43,493 nucleotides of DNA, taken from the NCBI GenBank assembly GCA_028714475.1, contig JAQTNC010000002.1, positions 86,042-129,534 of the forward strand. The letters run 5' to 3'. Below are positions 18,348-26,893 of the stretch, in pieces. The notes under the pieces were generated by a model that saw only the letters and a program-made list of their open reading frames with translations, was not told the DNA's origin and made no database searches. Source of the stretch: Patescibacteria group bacterium (GTDB lineage Bacteria; Patescibacteriota; Patescibacteriia; SG8-24). Position numbers and translations under genes: made by a program. Positions within the stretch are counted from its first letter, which is position 1. Each line of letters starts with the position of its first letter.

Positions 18348-18397
18348 TTGGCGCTGACAAACCCAGCCCAGCAAGCCTCCCGCTTTGGGAGGTTTTT
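18336..18397 (+). promoter_or_regulatory. Transcription attenuator of serS (antiterminator/terminator pair)
   Basis: Antiterminator: GCGGGAGGCT (18336-18345) is perfectly complementary over 10 bp to AGCCTCCCGC (18374-18383). Terminator: CCTCCC (18376-18381), loop GCTTT, GGGAGG (18387-18392), TTTTT (18393-18397). The two share 18376-18381, so only one can form. CCTCC copies inside the leader (18304-18308 and in the TCC run) can also pair with GGAGG at 18339-18343, giving a third, protector hairpin when no ribosome is present. A ribosome stalled in the Ser run would leave 18336-18345 free; one reaching the stop codon would cover it. Confidence 0.78.
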
Positions 18398-18425
18398 GAA
18401 CACATCACCGTTCAGGCCAAAAATA

Positions 18426-18491
18426 TGCTAAAATGTGATAAATAATGGCCAAAATCTCCATCTTGTTTAAGCTGATGGAACATGTCATTAT
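18426..18491 (+). promoter_or_regulatory. Candidate internal promoters between the attenuator and serS
   Basis: An extended -10, TG-C-TAAAAT (18426-18434), and a second candidate, TTGTTT (18463-18468), 17 bp, CATTAT (18486-18491), lie in an AT-rich stretch after the attenuator terminator. If active they would give serS a basal supply that bypasses attenuation. Confidence 0.4.
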
Positions 18492-18517
18492 TAAGCAGTC
18501 CATATTCCAAAAATATT

Positions 18518-19783
18518 ATGATTGACATCAAATTGATCCGTGAAAACCCCGAGGCCGTGAAAGCCGGCTGTCGCGCCAAGAACGCCGACGTTGATATCGA
18601 CGCCGTCATCAGGCTTGATGCCGAACGGCGCGAACTGATCCAGAAATCCGAGGGGCTGAAGGCCCAACAGAATCGCGAGTCCGAGGAGGTCGCCAAGGCC
18701 GCGCCCGCGGAACGCGCCGCCAAAATCGAGGCGCTCAAGAAGATCAAGGACGAATTCAGGGCCTTGGAGGCGAGGCTTGATGCAACGAGTGCCGAACTCG
18801 ACAAGCTCTTGCGCCTCATCCCGAACCTGCCGCGTCCGGACGTGAAGGTCGGCAAGGACGACTCGGAGAATTTCGTCATCAGCACTTTCATGGAGCCGAC
18901 AAAGTTCGACTTCGATCCGAAAGACTACATGACGCTCGGCGAGAAACTCGGCATCATCGACGTCGAGCGCGCGGGCAAGGTGAGCGGCGCCCGTTTCGGT
19001 TTCCTCTTGCGTGAAGGCGCGCTTCTTGAGTTCGCCCTCGTCCAATACGCCATGAAGACCCTCCTGCCTGAAGGCTTCGCTCCGGTCGTCCCGCCGGTCA
19101 TGATCAACGAGAAGGCGATGGGCGGCATGGGCTATCTTGATCGCGGCCGCGACGAAATATATCACCTCGCCGAAGACAACCTTTTTCTCGTCGGAACTTC
19201 CGAGCAGGTCATCGGCGCGATGCACATGGACGAAATCATGAATGAGGTGGACCTGCCACTCCGGTACGTCGGCTTCTCCTCCTGCTTCCGCCGCGAGGCC
19301 GGCTCCTACGGCAAGGACGTGCGCGGCATCCTGCGCGTGCACCAGTTCGACAAGCTGGAGATGTTTTCGTTCACCACGCCGGAAGTCTCGGACAAGGAAC
19401 ACGAATTCCTGCGCTCCATGGAGGAAAGGCTCCTGCAGGGGCTGAAACTGCCGCATCACGTGCTCGGCATCTGTTCGGGCGACCTCGGCGATCCGGCGGC
19501 CCGCAAGTGGGATCTCGAGACGTGGATTCCGTCGCAGAATACCTACCGCGAAACCCATTCCACCTCCACCTGCACGGACTACCAGGCCCGCCGCCTCAAC
19601 ATCCGCCTGCGCCGCAAGGACGGGACGGTCGAGATTCTGCACACCCTGAACGGCACGGCTTTTGCCATCGGCCGCACCATCATCGCCATCCTCGAGAATT
19701 ACCAGCAGGCTGACGGCTCAATTCGCGTGCCGGAAGCGCTGCAGCCGTACATGAACGGCATAACCGTGATTGGCCCACGCTAG
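18518..19783 (+). CDS. serS: Seryl-tRNA synthetase
   Basis: Charges tRNA-Ser. At 421 residues it has the N-terminal antiparallel coiled-coil arm that reads the long variable arm of tRNA-Ser (about 30-100), then the class II core. Motif 2 lies in YVGFSSCFRREAGSYGKD and motif 3 in NGTAFAIGRTIIAILENYQ. ATG 18518 is preferred to 18482 because homologues begin MIDIKLIRENP. Start context is AATATTATG, no Shine-Dalgarno. Preceded by the Ser leader/attenuator and followed by alr, ddl and ftsQ without a terminator. Confidence 0.97.
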   Translation: MIDIKLIRENPEAVKAGCRAKNADVDIDAVIRLDAERRELIQKSEGLKAQQNRESEEVAKAAPAERAAKIEALKKIKDEFRALEARLDATSAELDKLLRLIPNLPRPDVKVGKDDSENFVISTFMEPTKFDFDPKDYMTLGEKLGIIDVERAGKVSGARFGFLLREGALLEFALVQYAMKTLLPEGFAPVVPPVMINEKAMGGMGYLDRGRDEIYHLAEDNLFLVGTSEQVIGAMHMDEIMNEVDLPLRYVGFSSCFRREAGSYGKDVRGILRVHQFDKLEMFSFTTPEVSDKEHEFLRSMEERLLQGLKLPHHVLGICSGDLGDPAARKWDLETWIPSQNTYRETHSTSTCTDYQARRLNIRLRRKDGTVEILHTLNGTAFAIGRTIIAILENYQQADGSIRVPEALQPYMNGITVIGPR

Positions 19784-19802
19784 GGCGGGGCAGGGAATGC
19801 TT

Positions 19803-20942
19803 ATGGCCAGACCGGCGGCCAAAACCTGGCTGGAAATTTCGCGCTCGGCGTTGCGCCACAACGCCGCCGCTTTGAAATCGCTGGTCGCGCCAGCTGAACT
19901 GGTCGCCGTGGTCAAAGCCAATGCCTACGGGCACGGCCTGGCCGCTACAGTAAATGCTATCGACGACATCGCTGACCGATTTGCCGTTGACTCGCTCGAC
20001 GAGGCTTTGGCCGTGCGCGCCGCCGGCTCCATTCGGCCGGTCATCATCCTGGGTTATACGCCCCCCAGCCGCCTCGCCGAAGTCGTCCGCCACGGATTCA
20101 GCCAGACGATCTATGACATTGCCGCCGTCAAACTCATGTCTCGCCACGCCACGTCTCGCCGACCGGCAAAGGTTCACATCAAGCTGGAAACCGGCACCTC
20201 ACGACAGGGCGTGTTGGCCGCTGACTTGCCGGCCCTCGCCAAGACGATTCGCAAACTGCCAAACCTGACGGTCGAAGGCGTCCATACCCATTACGCCAAC
20301 ATCGAGGACACCACCGACAGCTCTTACGCCATGCTCCAGCTGAAGCGCTTCCGGTCAGCCCTGCGTTTGCTCGACCATTGTGACATTCGTCCTCCGCTCG
20401 TTCACACCGCCTGCAGCGCCGCCGCCATCCTGTTCCCGGAAACGCGCTTCGCCGCCGTCCGCACCGGCATCGCCCTTTATGGGCTGTGGCCGTCTAAGGA
20501 AACCTTTCTTCAGGCAAGGCACAAGAACATCGCCTTGAAGCTCCAGCCCGCCCTGACCTGGAAAACTTCCGTAGCTCAAGTGAAACGCCTGCCGGCGGGC
20601 ACGCCGGTGAGCTACGGCCTAACGGAAAAACTCCACCGACCGTCAACGATTGCCGTTCTGCCGTTCGGCTATTATGACGGATACGATCGCGGCCTATCAT
20701 CCGCCGGCGAGGTGCTTGTTAACGGGCATCGCTGCCGCATTCTCGGACGCGTCTGCATGAACATGTGCGTAGTTGACGTGACGTCCGCTGGCCGCATTAA
20801 GCCCGACGACGAGGTCGTTCTCCTGGGCCGACAAGGACGAGAAGTCATTTCAGCCGAGGAAATCGCCGGCCGGATCGGCACCATCAACTACGAGATAGTC
20901 AGCCGCATCAATCCGCTGTTGCCGCGCGTGGCAGTCAAATGA
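19803..20942 (+). CDS. alr: Alanine racemase
   Basis: PLP enzyme making D-Ala for peptidoglycan. At 379 residues from ATG 19803 (an ATG at 19797 is an alternative) it has the PLP lysine K38 in VVKANAYGHG and the second catalytic base Y271 in PVSYGLT, with the C-terminal motif GRVCMNMCVVDVT. Full length. 19 nt after serS and 1 nt before ddl, so co-transcribed with D-Ala-D-Ala ligase, the enzyme that uses its product. Confidence 0.95.
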   Translation: MARPAAKTWLEISRSALRHNAAALKSLVAPAELVAVVKANAYGHGLAATVNAIDDIADRFAVDSLDEALAVRAAGSIRPVIILGYTPPSRLAEVVRHGFSQTIYDIAAVKLMSRHATSRRPAKVHIKLETGTSRQGVLAADLPALAKTIRKLPNLTVEGVHTHYANIEDTTDSSYAMLQLKRFRSALRLLDHCDIRPPLVHTACSAAAILFPETRFAAVRTGIALYGLWPSKETFLQARHKNIALKLQPALTWKTSVAQVKRLPAGTPVSYGLTEKLHRPSTIAVLPFGYYDGYDRGLSSAGEVLVNGHRCRILGRVCMNMCVVDVTSAGRIKPDDEVVLLGRQGREVISAEEIAGRIGTINYEIVSRINPLLPRVAVK

Positions 20943-20943
20943 T

Positions 20944-22062
20944 ATGGCCAAGAAGCTCAAGGTCGCGGTCATCTATGGCGGGCGGTCCGGCGAACACGAG
21001 GTGTCCCTGCAGTCCGCCGCTTCGGTCATCGCCGCTTTGAATCCGAAGAAATACGATGTTCTGCCGATCCGCATCGCCAAAGACGGGCGCTGGCTGAACG
21101 AGCCGCAGCTGCTGCCGGATCGAAAGCCGCGTCAACTCAAAGCCACCAAGGCCACGCCGATCAATTCCCTAGTCGCCGTAACCGAGGCCAAAACTTCGGA
21201 CGGGCTATTTGACGTTGTCTTGCCCATCGCGCACGGCACGGGCGGAGAGGACGGCAGCCTGCAAGGAATGCTCGAGCTGGCCGGCCTTCCTTACGTCGGC
21301 AGCGGCGTGCTCGGTTCGGCCGTCGGCATGGACAAGGCCGTGCAGAAAAACATCTTGCGCCAAGCCGGGGTGCCGGTTGTCAAATCCGTCGACTTCCGCG
21401 TCGGCGAATGGGAGCGCGGCGCTGCCGATGTCGTCCGCAAGGTCGTGCGGGCGCTCGGTTTCCCGGTTTTCATCAAGCCTGCCAACCTCGGCTCGTCCGT
21501 CGGCATCAGCAAAGCGCGCGACGAACGTGAACTGGTCAAGGGCATCAAGGAGGCCTTGCGCTACGACACCAAAATAATCATCGAGGAAGGGTTAGAGAAT
21601 ATCCGGGAGATCGAGTGTGCGGTCATCGGCGAAACCGAGTGGCCGCGCACTTCCGTGCCGGGCGAAGTCGTCACCGGTCACGACTTCTACGATTACCACG
21701 CCAAGTACACGGATGGCGAATCGCGCGTCGTCATCCCGGCGCGGCTGCCATCGGCGGTCGCAAAAAAGGTGCGGCGGTTGGCCGGCCAGGTCTTCACGGC
21801 CCTCGACGCCCATGGTCTCGCGCGCGTTGACTTCTTTGTCACCAAATCCGCCCGCCCGAAGATCATCGTGAACGAGATCAACACGATTCCCGGGTTCACG
21901 CGTTTCAGCATGTTCCCGCGCCTGTGGGAAGCTACTGGCTTGCCTTACGACAAGCTGCTGGACGAGCTGATTCGCCTGGCCCTCGTCCGCGGTAACCGCC
22001 AAAAGAGCCTTATTCGCGACTTCCGACCGGCACCAACCGGTGATAGGGGAGGGAGGAGATAG
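20944..22062 (+). CDS. ddl: D-alanine--D-alanine ligase
   Basis: ATP-grasp enzyme joining two D-Ala for the peptidoglycan stem. At 372 residues the motifs are the N-terminal YGGRSGEHEVSL, the grasp loop FIKPANLGSSVGISKA, and the C-terminal metal site VNEINTIPGFTRFSMFPRLWEA. Starts 1 nt after alr in a GATATG context. The C-terminal tail past LVRGN is short and basic. The GGAGG near its 3' end may serve ftsQ. Confidence 0.95.
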   Translation: MAKKLKVAVIYGGRSGEHEVSLQSAASVIAALNPKKYDVLPIRIAKDGRWLNEPQLLPDRKPRQLKATKATPINSLVAVTEAKTSDGLFDVVLPIAHGTGGEDGSLQGMLELAGLPYVGSGVLGSAVGMDKAVQKNILRQAGVPVVKSVDFRVGEWERGAADVVRKVVRALGFPVFIKPANLGSSVGISKARDERELVKGIKEALRYDTKIIIEEGLENIREIECAVIGETEWPRTSVPGEVVTGHDFYDYHAKYTDGESRVVIPARLPSAVAKKVRRLAGQVFTALDAHGLARVDFFVTKSARPKIIVNEINTIPGFTRFSMFPRLWEATGLPYDKLLDELIRLALVRGNRQKSLIRDFRPAPTGDRGGRR

Positions 22063-22067
22063 ACGTT

Positions 22068-23171
22068 ATGCGACGCATCCGTCACGGCAACGCCCACACC
22101 CTCACGTATTCTCGCCGCCTGCAGAAAAACCGGCTGGGCAATCCGCTTTTCGCGACTCGACGCTCCAGGGCGCGGCCGACAAACTGGCATCTCATCGGAA
22201 TAATTTTCATGGTCGCCTTGCCTTTGGCGGCCATGGTGACCAGCGCCGGCTACGTCGTTTGGGGACCGTGGTTTCGCATCCAAACCCCAGTCATTACCGG
22301 CGCAACTCCCGACACGTCCGAGGCGATTCACGTTCTGCTTTCGGCCAGGCTCGCCGACCGCCGTTTCGGCTTGCTCCCTGAAAACAGCCTGTTCGTTTTC
22401 AACCGTTCCGAATTCATCAAGGATCTCGGCGACAGGTTTCTCTTTGACGCCCTGAAGGTTTCCCTGCACTGGCCCAACCGCCTGACGATTGACGTCAAGG
22501 AAAAGGACGTGATGGCCGTATTCCTGTCCGGCGGCCGGTTTTACGCGCTGGATGATGACGGTCGCGTCATCCGCGATCTGTACGTCAAGGAACTGGCGCG
22601 TCTTGGGGAATTGCCGCCAGGCTATCCCAACGCCATGTCCAAGGTGAGCGGCGTAGCGCTGGTCGAGGTGCCCAACCCAGCCCCAACCAACGCCGAAAAC
22701 GGCGCCGCGCCACCAGCGACTTCCGGCGACGCGACAACCGTGGCCGCCAGCCCGTATCCAATTGTTCTTGACGGTACGCCAGCGGACAGCCAGAAGGAAT
22801 TCCGCGTCGGCGATTCCGCCATGCCGCGCGCAGCCCTGCTGGTCGCGCGTCAAGCGGGTGCCCGTTGGCCGGCCTCCGTGAGCGTGCCGATCCGGTGGTA
22901 CACGATCCGTGACGCAGGCGAGACCCTCGAGGTCATGACCGGCGAGGGCTGGCGAGCGATTTTCGGCGTCTCCTTGCCGTTTGATGCCCAGCTGGCCCGC
23001 TTGGCGCTGGTGCTCAAGGATAAAATTGGTTCCGACAGTTCGCGCCTCGATTACGTTGACTTGCGCTACAACGAAAGGATTTTTTACAAGCTCCGCGAAC
23101 CCGACGCGGCGCCCGAACCCGACGCTTCGTCCGTCCCAAGCCGCGAGGAAAATCCGACCACCACGCGATAA
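22068..23171 (+). CDS. ftsQ: FtsQ/DivIB-like cell division protein
   Basis: Bitopic divisome protein. A 367-residue product with a basic cytoplasmic N-terminus (about 40 residues), one membrane helix (about 43-65) and a POTRA-like segment right after it (FRIQTPVITGATPDTSEAI, then the LHWPNRLTIDVKEKDVMAVF strand). The rest is a variable extracytoplasmic domain with a Pro/Ala-rich insert around 205-235 and a Pro/Glu-rich tail. Identification rests on topology, the POTRA pattern and the classic ddl-ftsQ order. Last gene of the operon; a strong terminator follows. Confidence 0.75.
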   Translation: MRRIRHGNAHTLTYSRRLQKNRLGNPLFATRRSRARPTNWHLIGIIFMVALPLAAMVTSAGYVVWGPWFRIQTPVITGATPDTSEAIHVLLSARLADRRFGLLPENSLFVFNRSEFIKDLGDRFLFDALKVSLHWPNRLTIDVKEKDVMAVFLSGGRFYALDDDGRVIRDLYVKELARLGELPPGYPNAMSKVSGVALVEVPNPAPTNAENGAAPPATSGDATTVAASPYPIVLDGTPADSQKEFRVGDSAMPRAALLVARQAGARWPASVSVPIRWYTIRDAGETLEVMTGEGWRAIFGVSLPFDAQLARLALVLKDKIGSDSSRLDYVDLRYNERIFYKLREPDAAPEPDASSVPSREENPTTTR

Positions 23172-23181
23172 TGCGCTGTCC

Positions 23182-23207
23182 CGGGCCTGCAAAAGCAGGC
23201 CCGTTTG
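23182..23207 (+). terminator. Terminator of the greA-ftsQ unit
   Basis: CGGGCCTGC (23182-23190), AAAA loop, GCAGGCCCG (23195-23203), then TTTGATT. Perfect 9-bp stem. Confidence 0.87.
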
Positions 23208-23224
23208 ATTATGTCTCGGACGTC

Positions 23225-23303
23225 TTGCCAGAATCGACCGTTCCTGCTAGGGTCAAAAACTAGTCCTTTTCACTTAGCCATACGTCACTATATATAGGAA
23301 AGG
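23225..23303 (+). promoter_or_regulatory. Promoter region and strong RBS of the ftsH-like gene
   Basis: TTGCCA at 23225-23230, 17 bp, extended -10 TGC-TAGGGT (TAGGGT at 23248-23253). An AT-rich TATATATA stretch follows (about 23289-23296). The Shine-Dalgarno AAAGGAGG ends 4 nt before the ATG at 23311. Confidence 0.5.
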
Positions 23304-23310
23304 AGGCGCC

Positions 23311-25047
23311 ATGGCGCGCTTTAACCTGTCCGGAAACAAACGTCATCTCATCAGGCTGACCATAGGGGCAGCCCTGCTAGCGGGCACCTGGCTGCTGTAC
23401 ACGAACCACCAGAACGGTCAGGCGTCTAACGCCCGGACCGAGACCGTGGACGCGAACGACGGCGTTGTCGTGATCCAAGCGGATCAGGCCAAGCAGGTCA
23501 AAACGCCCGGCGGAAACATCGAAATCCGGGTCGAGCCCGCTAGCGGCGGGAGCGGCAACACGCTGCTCATTGTCCTGATGGTCGCGTCGCTGCTCGGTTT
23601 TGGTGCCCTGATCCTCTACAACGGTCACCGGGTAGCCAAGTCCCAAATCAAGGACCGCGCCCAGTTCAGCAAGGCCGCCTTCAAGCGCTTCGATAACAGC
23701 ACCGTCCGCTTTTCGGACGTGGCCGGCATCGACGAGGTCAGACAGCGTCTGGAGGACTTGGTTGACGTGCTGCGTCACCCGGAGAAATATGCGAAGCTGG
23801 GCGGGAAGATTCCCCGCGGCGTTTTGCTCCACGGTCTGCCCGGCGTCGGGAAAACCCTCATCGCCATGGCGGTCGCCGGAGAAGCAGGCGTCCCGTACTT
23901 CAGCATGAGCGGCTCCGAGTTCGTGGAGATGTTCGTTGGCGTCGGGGCCAGCCGCATCCGTGACCTGTTCGCGGAAGCGCGGAAGGCCGGAAGCTGCATC
24001 ATCTTCATCGACGAGGTCGATGCCCTGGGCGGGTCGCGCGACCGGCCCACCAACGGCGGCGCCGAACACGAGCAGACGCTGAACCAGCTTCTGGCGGAGA
24101 TGGACGGCATCAACACCGACGGCTGCTCAATCATGGTCATTGGCGCCACCAACCGCATGGCCATGATGGATCCCGCGCTCCTGCGCGACGGCCGATTCGA
24201 CTTCAAGGTGTACGTGCCGATGCCGGACATGAATGGACGGTTGGCCATCCTGCGGGTTCACGCCAGCAAGCGTCCCATGGACGACGACGTCGACTTGTCC
24301 GTCATTGCCAAGTCAACGGCCACCAAGCCTGGCTCGACTTTGGCCGCCATCATGAACGAGGCGTCCCTCAAGGCGGCCAGGCGAGGCGCCGAAAAGGTCG
24401 GCCAAGCCGACCTGATAGAGGCCATGAACGAGAAGCTGCTTGGCGGTCCGGTTCGTCGCAGCCTGCGGCAGTTCCGGGACGAAATCCGCGCTGTCGCCAT
24501 TCACGAAGCCGGGCATGGCCTAGCGACGCACCGGGATCCGGATGCCGACCCCCTGCGAATGCTATCCATTCTGCCTCGCGAAAGCTCGCTCGGCATCGCG
24601 GTGACATACCCGGACCACGATCATCACGGCTGGACCAAAAAGGGGCTATGCTCCAAAATGCGGTTCATGCTGGGCGGTCGAGCCGCTGAAACGCTGTTTC
24701 TCGACGACATCAGTTCAGGAGCCGATGCCGATATCCAGTCCGCCACCAGCATCGCGGAGCAAATGGCCCGAAGACTCGGCATGGTGGATGAGCTTGGTCC
24801 ACGATGCTACGGCCGTCGCGATGATGGCTTCTGCGCCGCCCCCACCACGGGCGACATCAGTGAGGCGACCAAGGCCCGAATTGACGCAGCCGTCGACGGA
24901 CTGCTTGCCGAAGCGCTTGCTGAAGACCTACGTGTCCTCACCGCGCACAAGGATGAGCATGCCAAGCTGGTGGCAGCCTTGATGGAGAGGGAGACCCTCT
25001 GCGAGGAGGAAATCATAGCCCTCGTCGGCCCGCGTTCGACTGCGTAG
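23311..25047 (+). CDS. ftsH: FtsH-type membrane AAA+ zinc protease
   Basis: Membrane-anchored protease for damaged or regulatory proteins. At 578 residues it is slightly short for the family. Two membrane helices (about 13-31 and 78-99) flank an extracytoplasmic segment; Walker A GLPGVGKT is at 175-182, the pore loop is in EFVEMFVGVGASR, Walker B acidic residues are D234-E235, and the second region of homology ends RDGRFDF. The protease has H398-E399-A-G-H402 and probable third ligand D474. The usual RFDR is RFDF here, and otherwise both Arg of the finger motif are kept. Monocistronic: own promoter, perfect RBS and terminator. A divergent extra paralogue alongside a housekeeping ftsH elsewhere is possible. 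Confidence 0.92.
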   Translation: MARFNLSGNKRHLIRLTIGAALLAGTWLLYTNHQNGQASNARTETVDANDGVVVIQADQAKQVKTPGGNIEIRVEPASGGSGNTLLIVLMVASLLGFGALILYNGHRVAKSQIKDRAQFSKAAFKRFDNSTVRFSDVAGIDEVRQRLEDLVDVLRHPEKYAKLGGKIPRGVLLHGLPGVGKTLIAMAVAGEAGVPYFSMSGSEFVEMFVGVGASRIRDLFAEARKAGSCIIFIDEVDALGGSRDRPTNGGAEHEQTLNQLLAEMDGINTDGCSIMVIGATNRMAMMDPALLRDGRFDFKVYVPMPDMNGRLAILRVHASKRPMDDDVDLSVIAKSTATKPGSTLAAIMNEASLKAARRGAEKVGQADLIEAMNEKLLGGPVRRSLRQFRDEIRAVAIHEAGHGLATHRDPDADPLRMLSILPRESSLGIAVTYPDHDHHGWTKKGLCSKMRFMLGGRAAETLFLDDISSGADADIQSATSIAEQMARRLGMVDELGPRCYGRRDDGFCAAPTTGDISEATKARIDAAVDGLLAEALAEDLRVLTAHKDEHAKLVAALMERETLCEEEIIALVGPRSTA

Positions 25048-25061
25048 TGACATGTGCGCCC

Positions 25062-25094
25062 ACCCCTGTCCGGTCCGCCGCGACGGGGGTTTTT
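25062..25094 (+). terminator. Terminator of the ftsH-like gene
   Basis: ACCCCTGTC (25062-25070) pairs with GACGGGGGT (25082-25090) with one G-T pair; loop of 11; TTTT follows. Confidence 0.85.
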
Positions 25095-25095
25095 G

Positions 25096-25421
25096 TTTCT
25101 GCAAATATTTATCTAAATCTAGCTAATTTAGCTAAAATAAGCGAAATTTTAACTTGCAGCAAATGTCGATTTATCGGCGCCAACATATTTATTGATTACG
25201 CAGACAATCAAGCACAAATGAGATAAACCAAACACAGAGGGGAAATGAGATCATTGCATAACAAAATCCAATCCAGTTGCGGACGCCCCGTAACACAACG
25301 GCATAGATACGCGAAGCCAACGCCAAACGCCATAGCAAAAGCCTTTCCGCCTTATCATGTGTCGCCTAAGATATATTGTCAGACACTAGACCTATTATCT
25401 CCCCTAGACAAGTAGCCTACC
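25096..25421. other. AT-rich gap between convergent genes
   Basis: About 330 bp with clearly lower GC than the rest of the window. It holds an imperfect palindrome around CTAGCTAATTTAGC (25118-25135) and a weak TTGATT/AATCAA inverted repeat (about 25192-25210). No tRNA, tmRNA or CRISPR signature was found. One short ORF with a Shine-Dalgarno is listed separately. It could also harbour an unrecognised small RNA. Confidence 0.6.
25245..25415 (+). CDS. Possible 56-residue small protein, unrecognised
   Basis: ATG at 25245 is preceded by AGAGGGGAA, a usable Shine-Dalgarno, and the frame is open for 56 codons to TAG at 25413-25415. The product is basic and has no membrane segment or motif I recognise. 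The codon choice is AT-rich and unlike the neighbours, so this may be a chance frame in a non-coding stretch. Confidence 0.22.
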   Translation: MRSLHNKIQSSCGRPVTQRHRYAKPTPNAIAKAFPPYHVSPKIYCQTLDLLSPLDK

Positions 25422-25457
25422 ATAAAACAAAAGAGCCGATACCTCAAAGGCACCGGC
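25422..25457 (-). terminator. Terminator of the tagA-gltX-M23 operon (minus strand)
   Basis: On the minus strand GCCGGTGCC (25457-25449) pairs with the complement of 25443-25435 fully if G-U pairs are counted; read as plus-strand RNA two pairs are lost. A T-rich tract (TCTTTTGTTTT) follows on the minus strand. Confidence 0.7.
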
Positions 25458-25513
25458 CAAGGCAGATGCAGCAGCGTCAGGAATTGAATGCAGAGCGTCA
25501 ATCGTGCTAATCC

Positions 25514-26893
25514 TTATCCTCCCAAGGCCGTATCAGAAACCAGATATTTCAGCGGATCAACCGGAAGCCCGTCAAGACGCACCTCGAAATGAAGGTGCGG
25601 GCCGGTGGTCATGCGCCCGGCGCCAGCCGTGCCCGGCATACCTCCGGAATAGCCGATTATTTCCCCGCGCTCGACAAAACTGTCCTCCTTGGCCGTGATG
25701 CGCGTCAGGTGTCCGTAAACGGTGGACAAGGTGCCGCTATGCATCAACATCACGTAGCTGTAGCCCATGCCGGCGTTCTTGGCCCGCGCCACGATGCCGG
25801 CGGCGGCCGCCCGCACGGGCGTGCCCTGGTAGGCCCGGATATCCACGGCCGGATGCTCGAAAATGTAGCGGAACGGATAATCTGGATCATGGAAGACGGA
25901 CGACAACCCTCGTGTCGGAACCACGGGCCACGACAAGATGGCTTTCTCGCCGGCCAACCGCGTTGCCAAATCCTTTTTTTCGCGCATGACCTTCTCCAGG
26001 TACATGATCTCCGAATCAGCATCGCTTTGCTCCCGCTTCAGGTCAACCAACAGGTACCGATACTCCAACTCCGAGGATTTGGTCTCCATGAGCATCTCCT
26101 GCTTGAGGAACCGCTGGTCCTCAAGGTCAAGCTTGGCCACCTCCAGCTTTCGCTTTTGCTCCATGGCCTCCATTCGCCGTGTCTCACGGTTCGACTTGTC
26201 CTGCTCGAGGCCCGACCGCAAAGACTTAACCTGTTCGACGGCGTCGTCCACCGTGAGCTGAAGCCGCGTCAGCGCATGCAGCTCGTTGAAGAATTCCGAA
26301 AAAGTGCGGTGCGCGAGCAGGAGTTCCAGCAGGCTCCGGTGCGCTTGGGCACGGTACAGCTTCCGCGCCAGCGCCCCCAGCAACTCACGCTGCCTCGTGA
26401 GCTGCTCCTCCTTATCCCCTATCTGCCGGTCGAGCAGTTCGATTTCCAATTCGACGGACTGTATCTCCTGTTTGGTGATGTCAATCTCCAGCTGCTCCTT
26501 GGCGATGCGGTTGTCGATCAGTGCGACGTCATCGGCCAACGAGGCCGCTTCGGCATTCTTCTGCATGGCCAAGGATTCGTATTGCCGAATGCGGCTGTTG
26601 ATGGCGTCCAAATCCTTCTTCTTGGTGGTGACGTTGCCCTTAAGGTCGTCGATCTGCTCGGTCAGCTCACCCACGTCAACTTCAGCCTTCTTTTCCTGAT
26701 CCTGTTCAGCGGTCGCGTCGCCGGACGGCTGATCCGACGCCGTCGCCGTTGTTTCCGTCACGGTTTCCGCCGCGCTTTCCGATGTTGTTTCCTGCGCCGA
26801 CGCGCTGACGGTCATCACCGCCATCAACGCCAAAACCGCCAGCGTTATCGCCGTGTTTCGCCACGTCAACGATGATGAAGCCGACATTTTCAT
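25514..26893 (-). CDS. Secreted coiled-coil M23 metallopeptidase (EnvC/NlpD-like)
   Basis: Peptidoglycan endopeptidase or amidase activator at the cell surface. At 459 residues from the ATG at 26893: signal peptide (about 1-34, ending SASAQ), a Thr/Glu/Ala-rich linker, a long coiled coil (about 70-310), then a C-terminal LytM/M23 domain. Zinc-site residues are present: H347-x3-D351 (HPAVD) and H433-L-H435 (HLHFE), with YGHL between, so it is probably catalytically active, unlike E. coli EnvC. The start codon overlaps the gltX stop (ATGA), indicating coupled translation. An upstream in-frame start at 26953 is rejected because it lacks the signal peptide at the N-terminus. Confidence 0.9.
   Translation of the reverse strand: MKMSASSSLTWRNTAITLAVLALMAVMTVSASAQETTSESAAETVTETTATASDQPSGDATAEQDQEKKAEVDVGELTEQIDDLKGNVTTKKKDLDAINSRIRQYESLAMQKNAEAASLADDVALIDNRIAKEQLEIDITKQEIQSVELEIELLDRQIGDKEEQLTRQRELLGALARKLYRAQAHRSLLELLLAHRTFSEFFNELHALTRLQLTVDDAVEQVKSLRSGLEQDKSNRETRRMEAMEQKRKLEVAKLDLEDQRFLKQEMLMETKSSELEYRYLLVDLKREQSDADSEIMYLEKVMREKKDLATRLAGEKAILSWPVVPTRGLSSVFHDPDYPFRYIFEHPAVDIRAYQGTPVRAAAAGIVARAKNAGMGYSYVMLMHSGTLSTVYGHLTRITAKEDSFVERGEIIGYSGGMPGTAGAGRMTTGPHLHFEVRLDGLPVDPLKYLVSDTALGG

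Noticed and set aside
18283-18517. T-box riboswitch upstream of serS
   Set aside because: No AGGGTGGNACCGCG-type T-box and no specifier stem; the leader-peptide attenuator explains the structures better.
25096-25513. tRNA, tmRNA or 6S RNA in the AT-rich gap
   Set aside because: No TpsiC-loop pattern, acceptor pairing or tmRNA ends found on either strand. An unrecognised RNA cannot be excluded without a covariance search.
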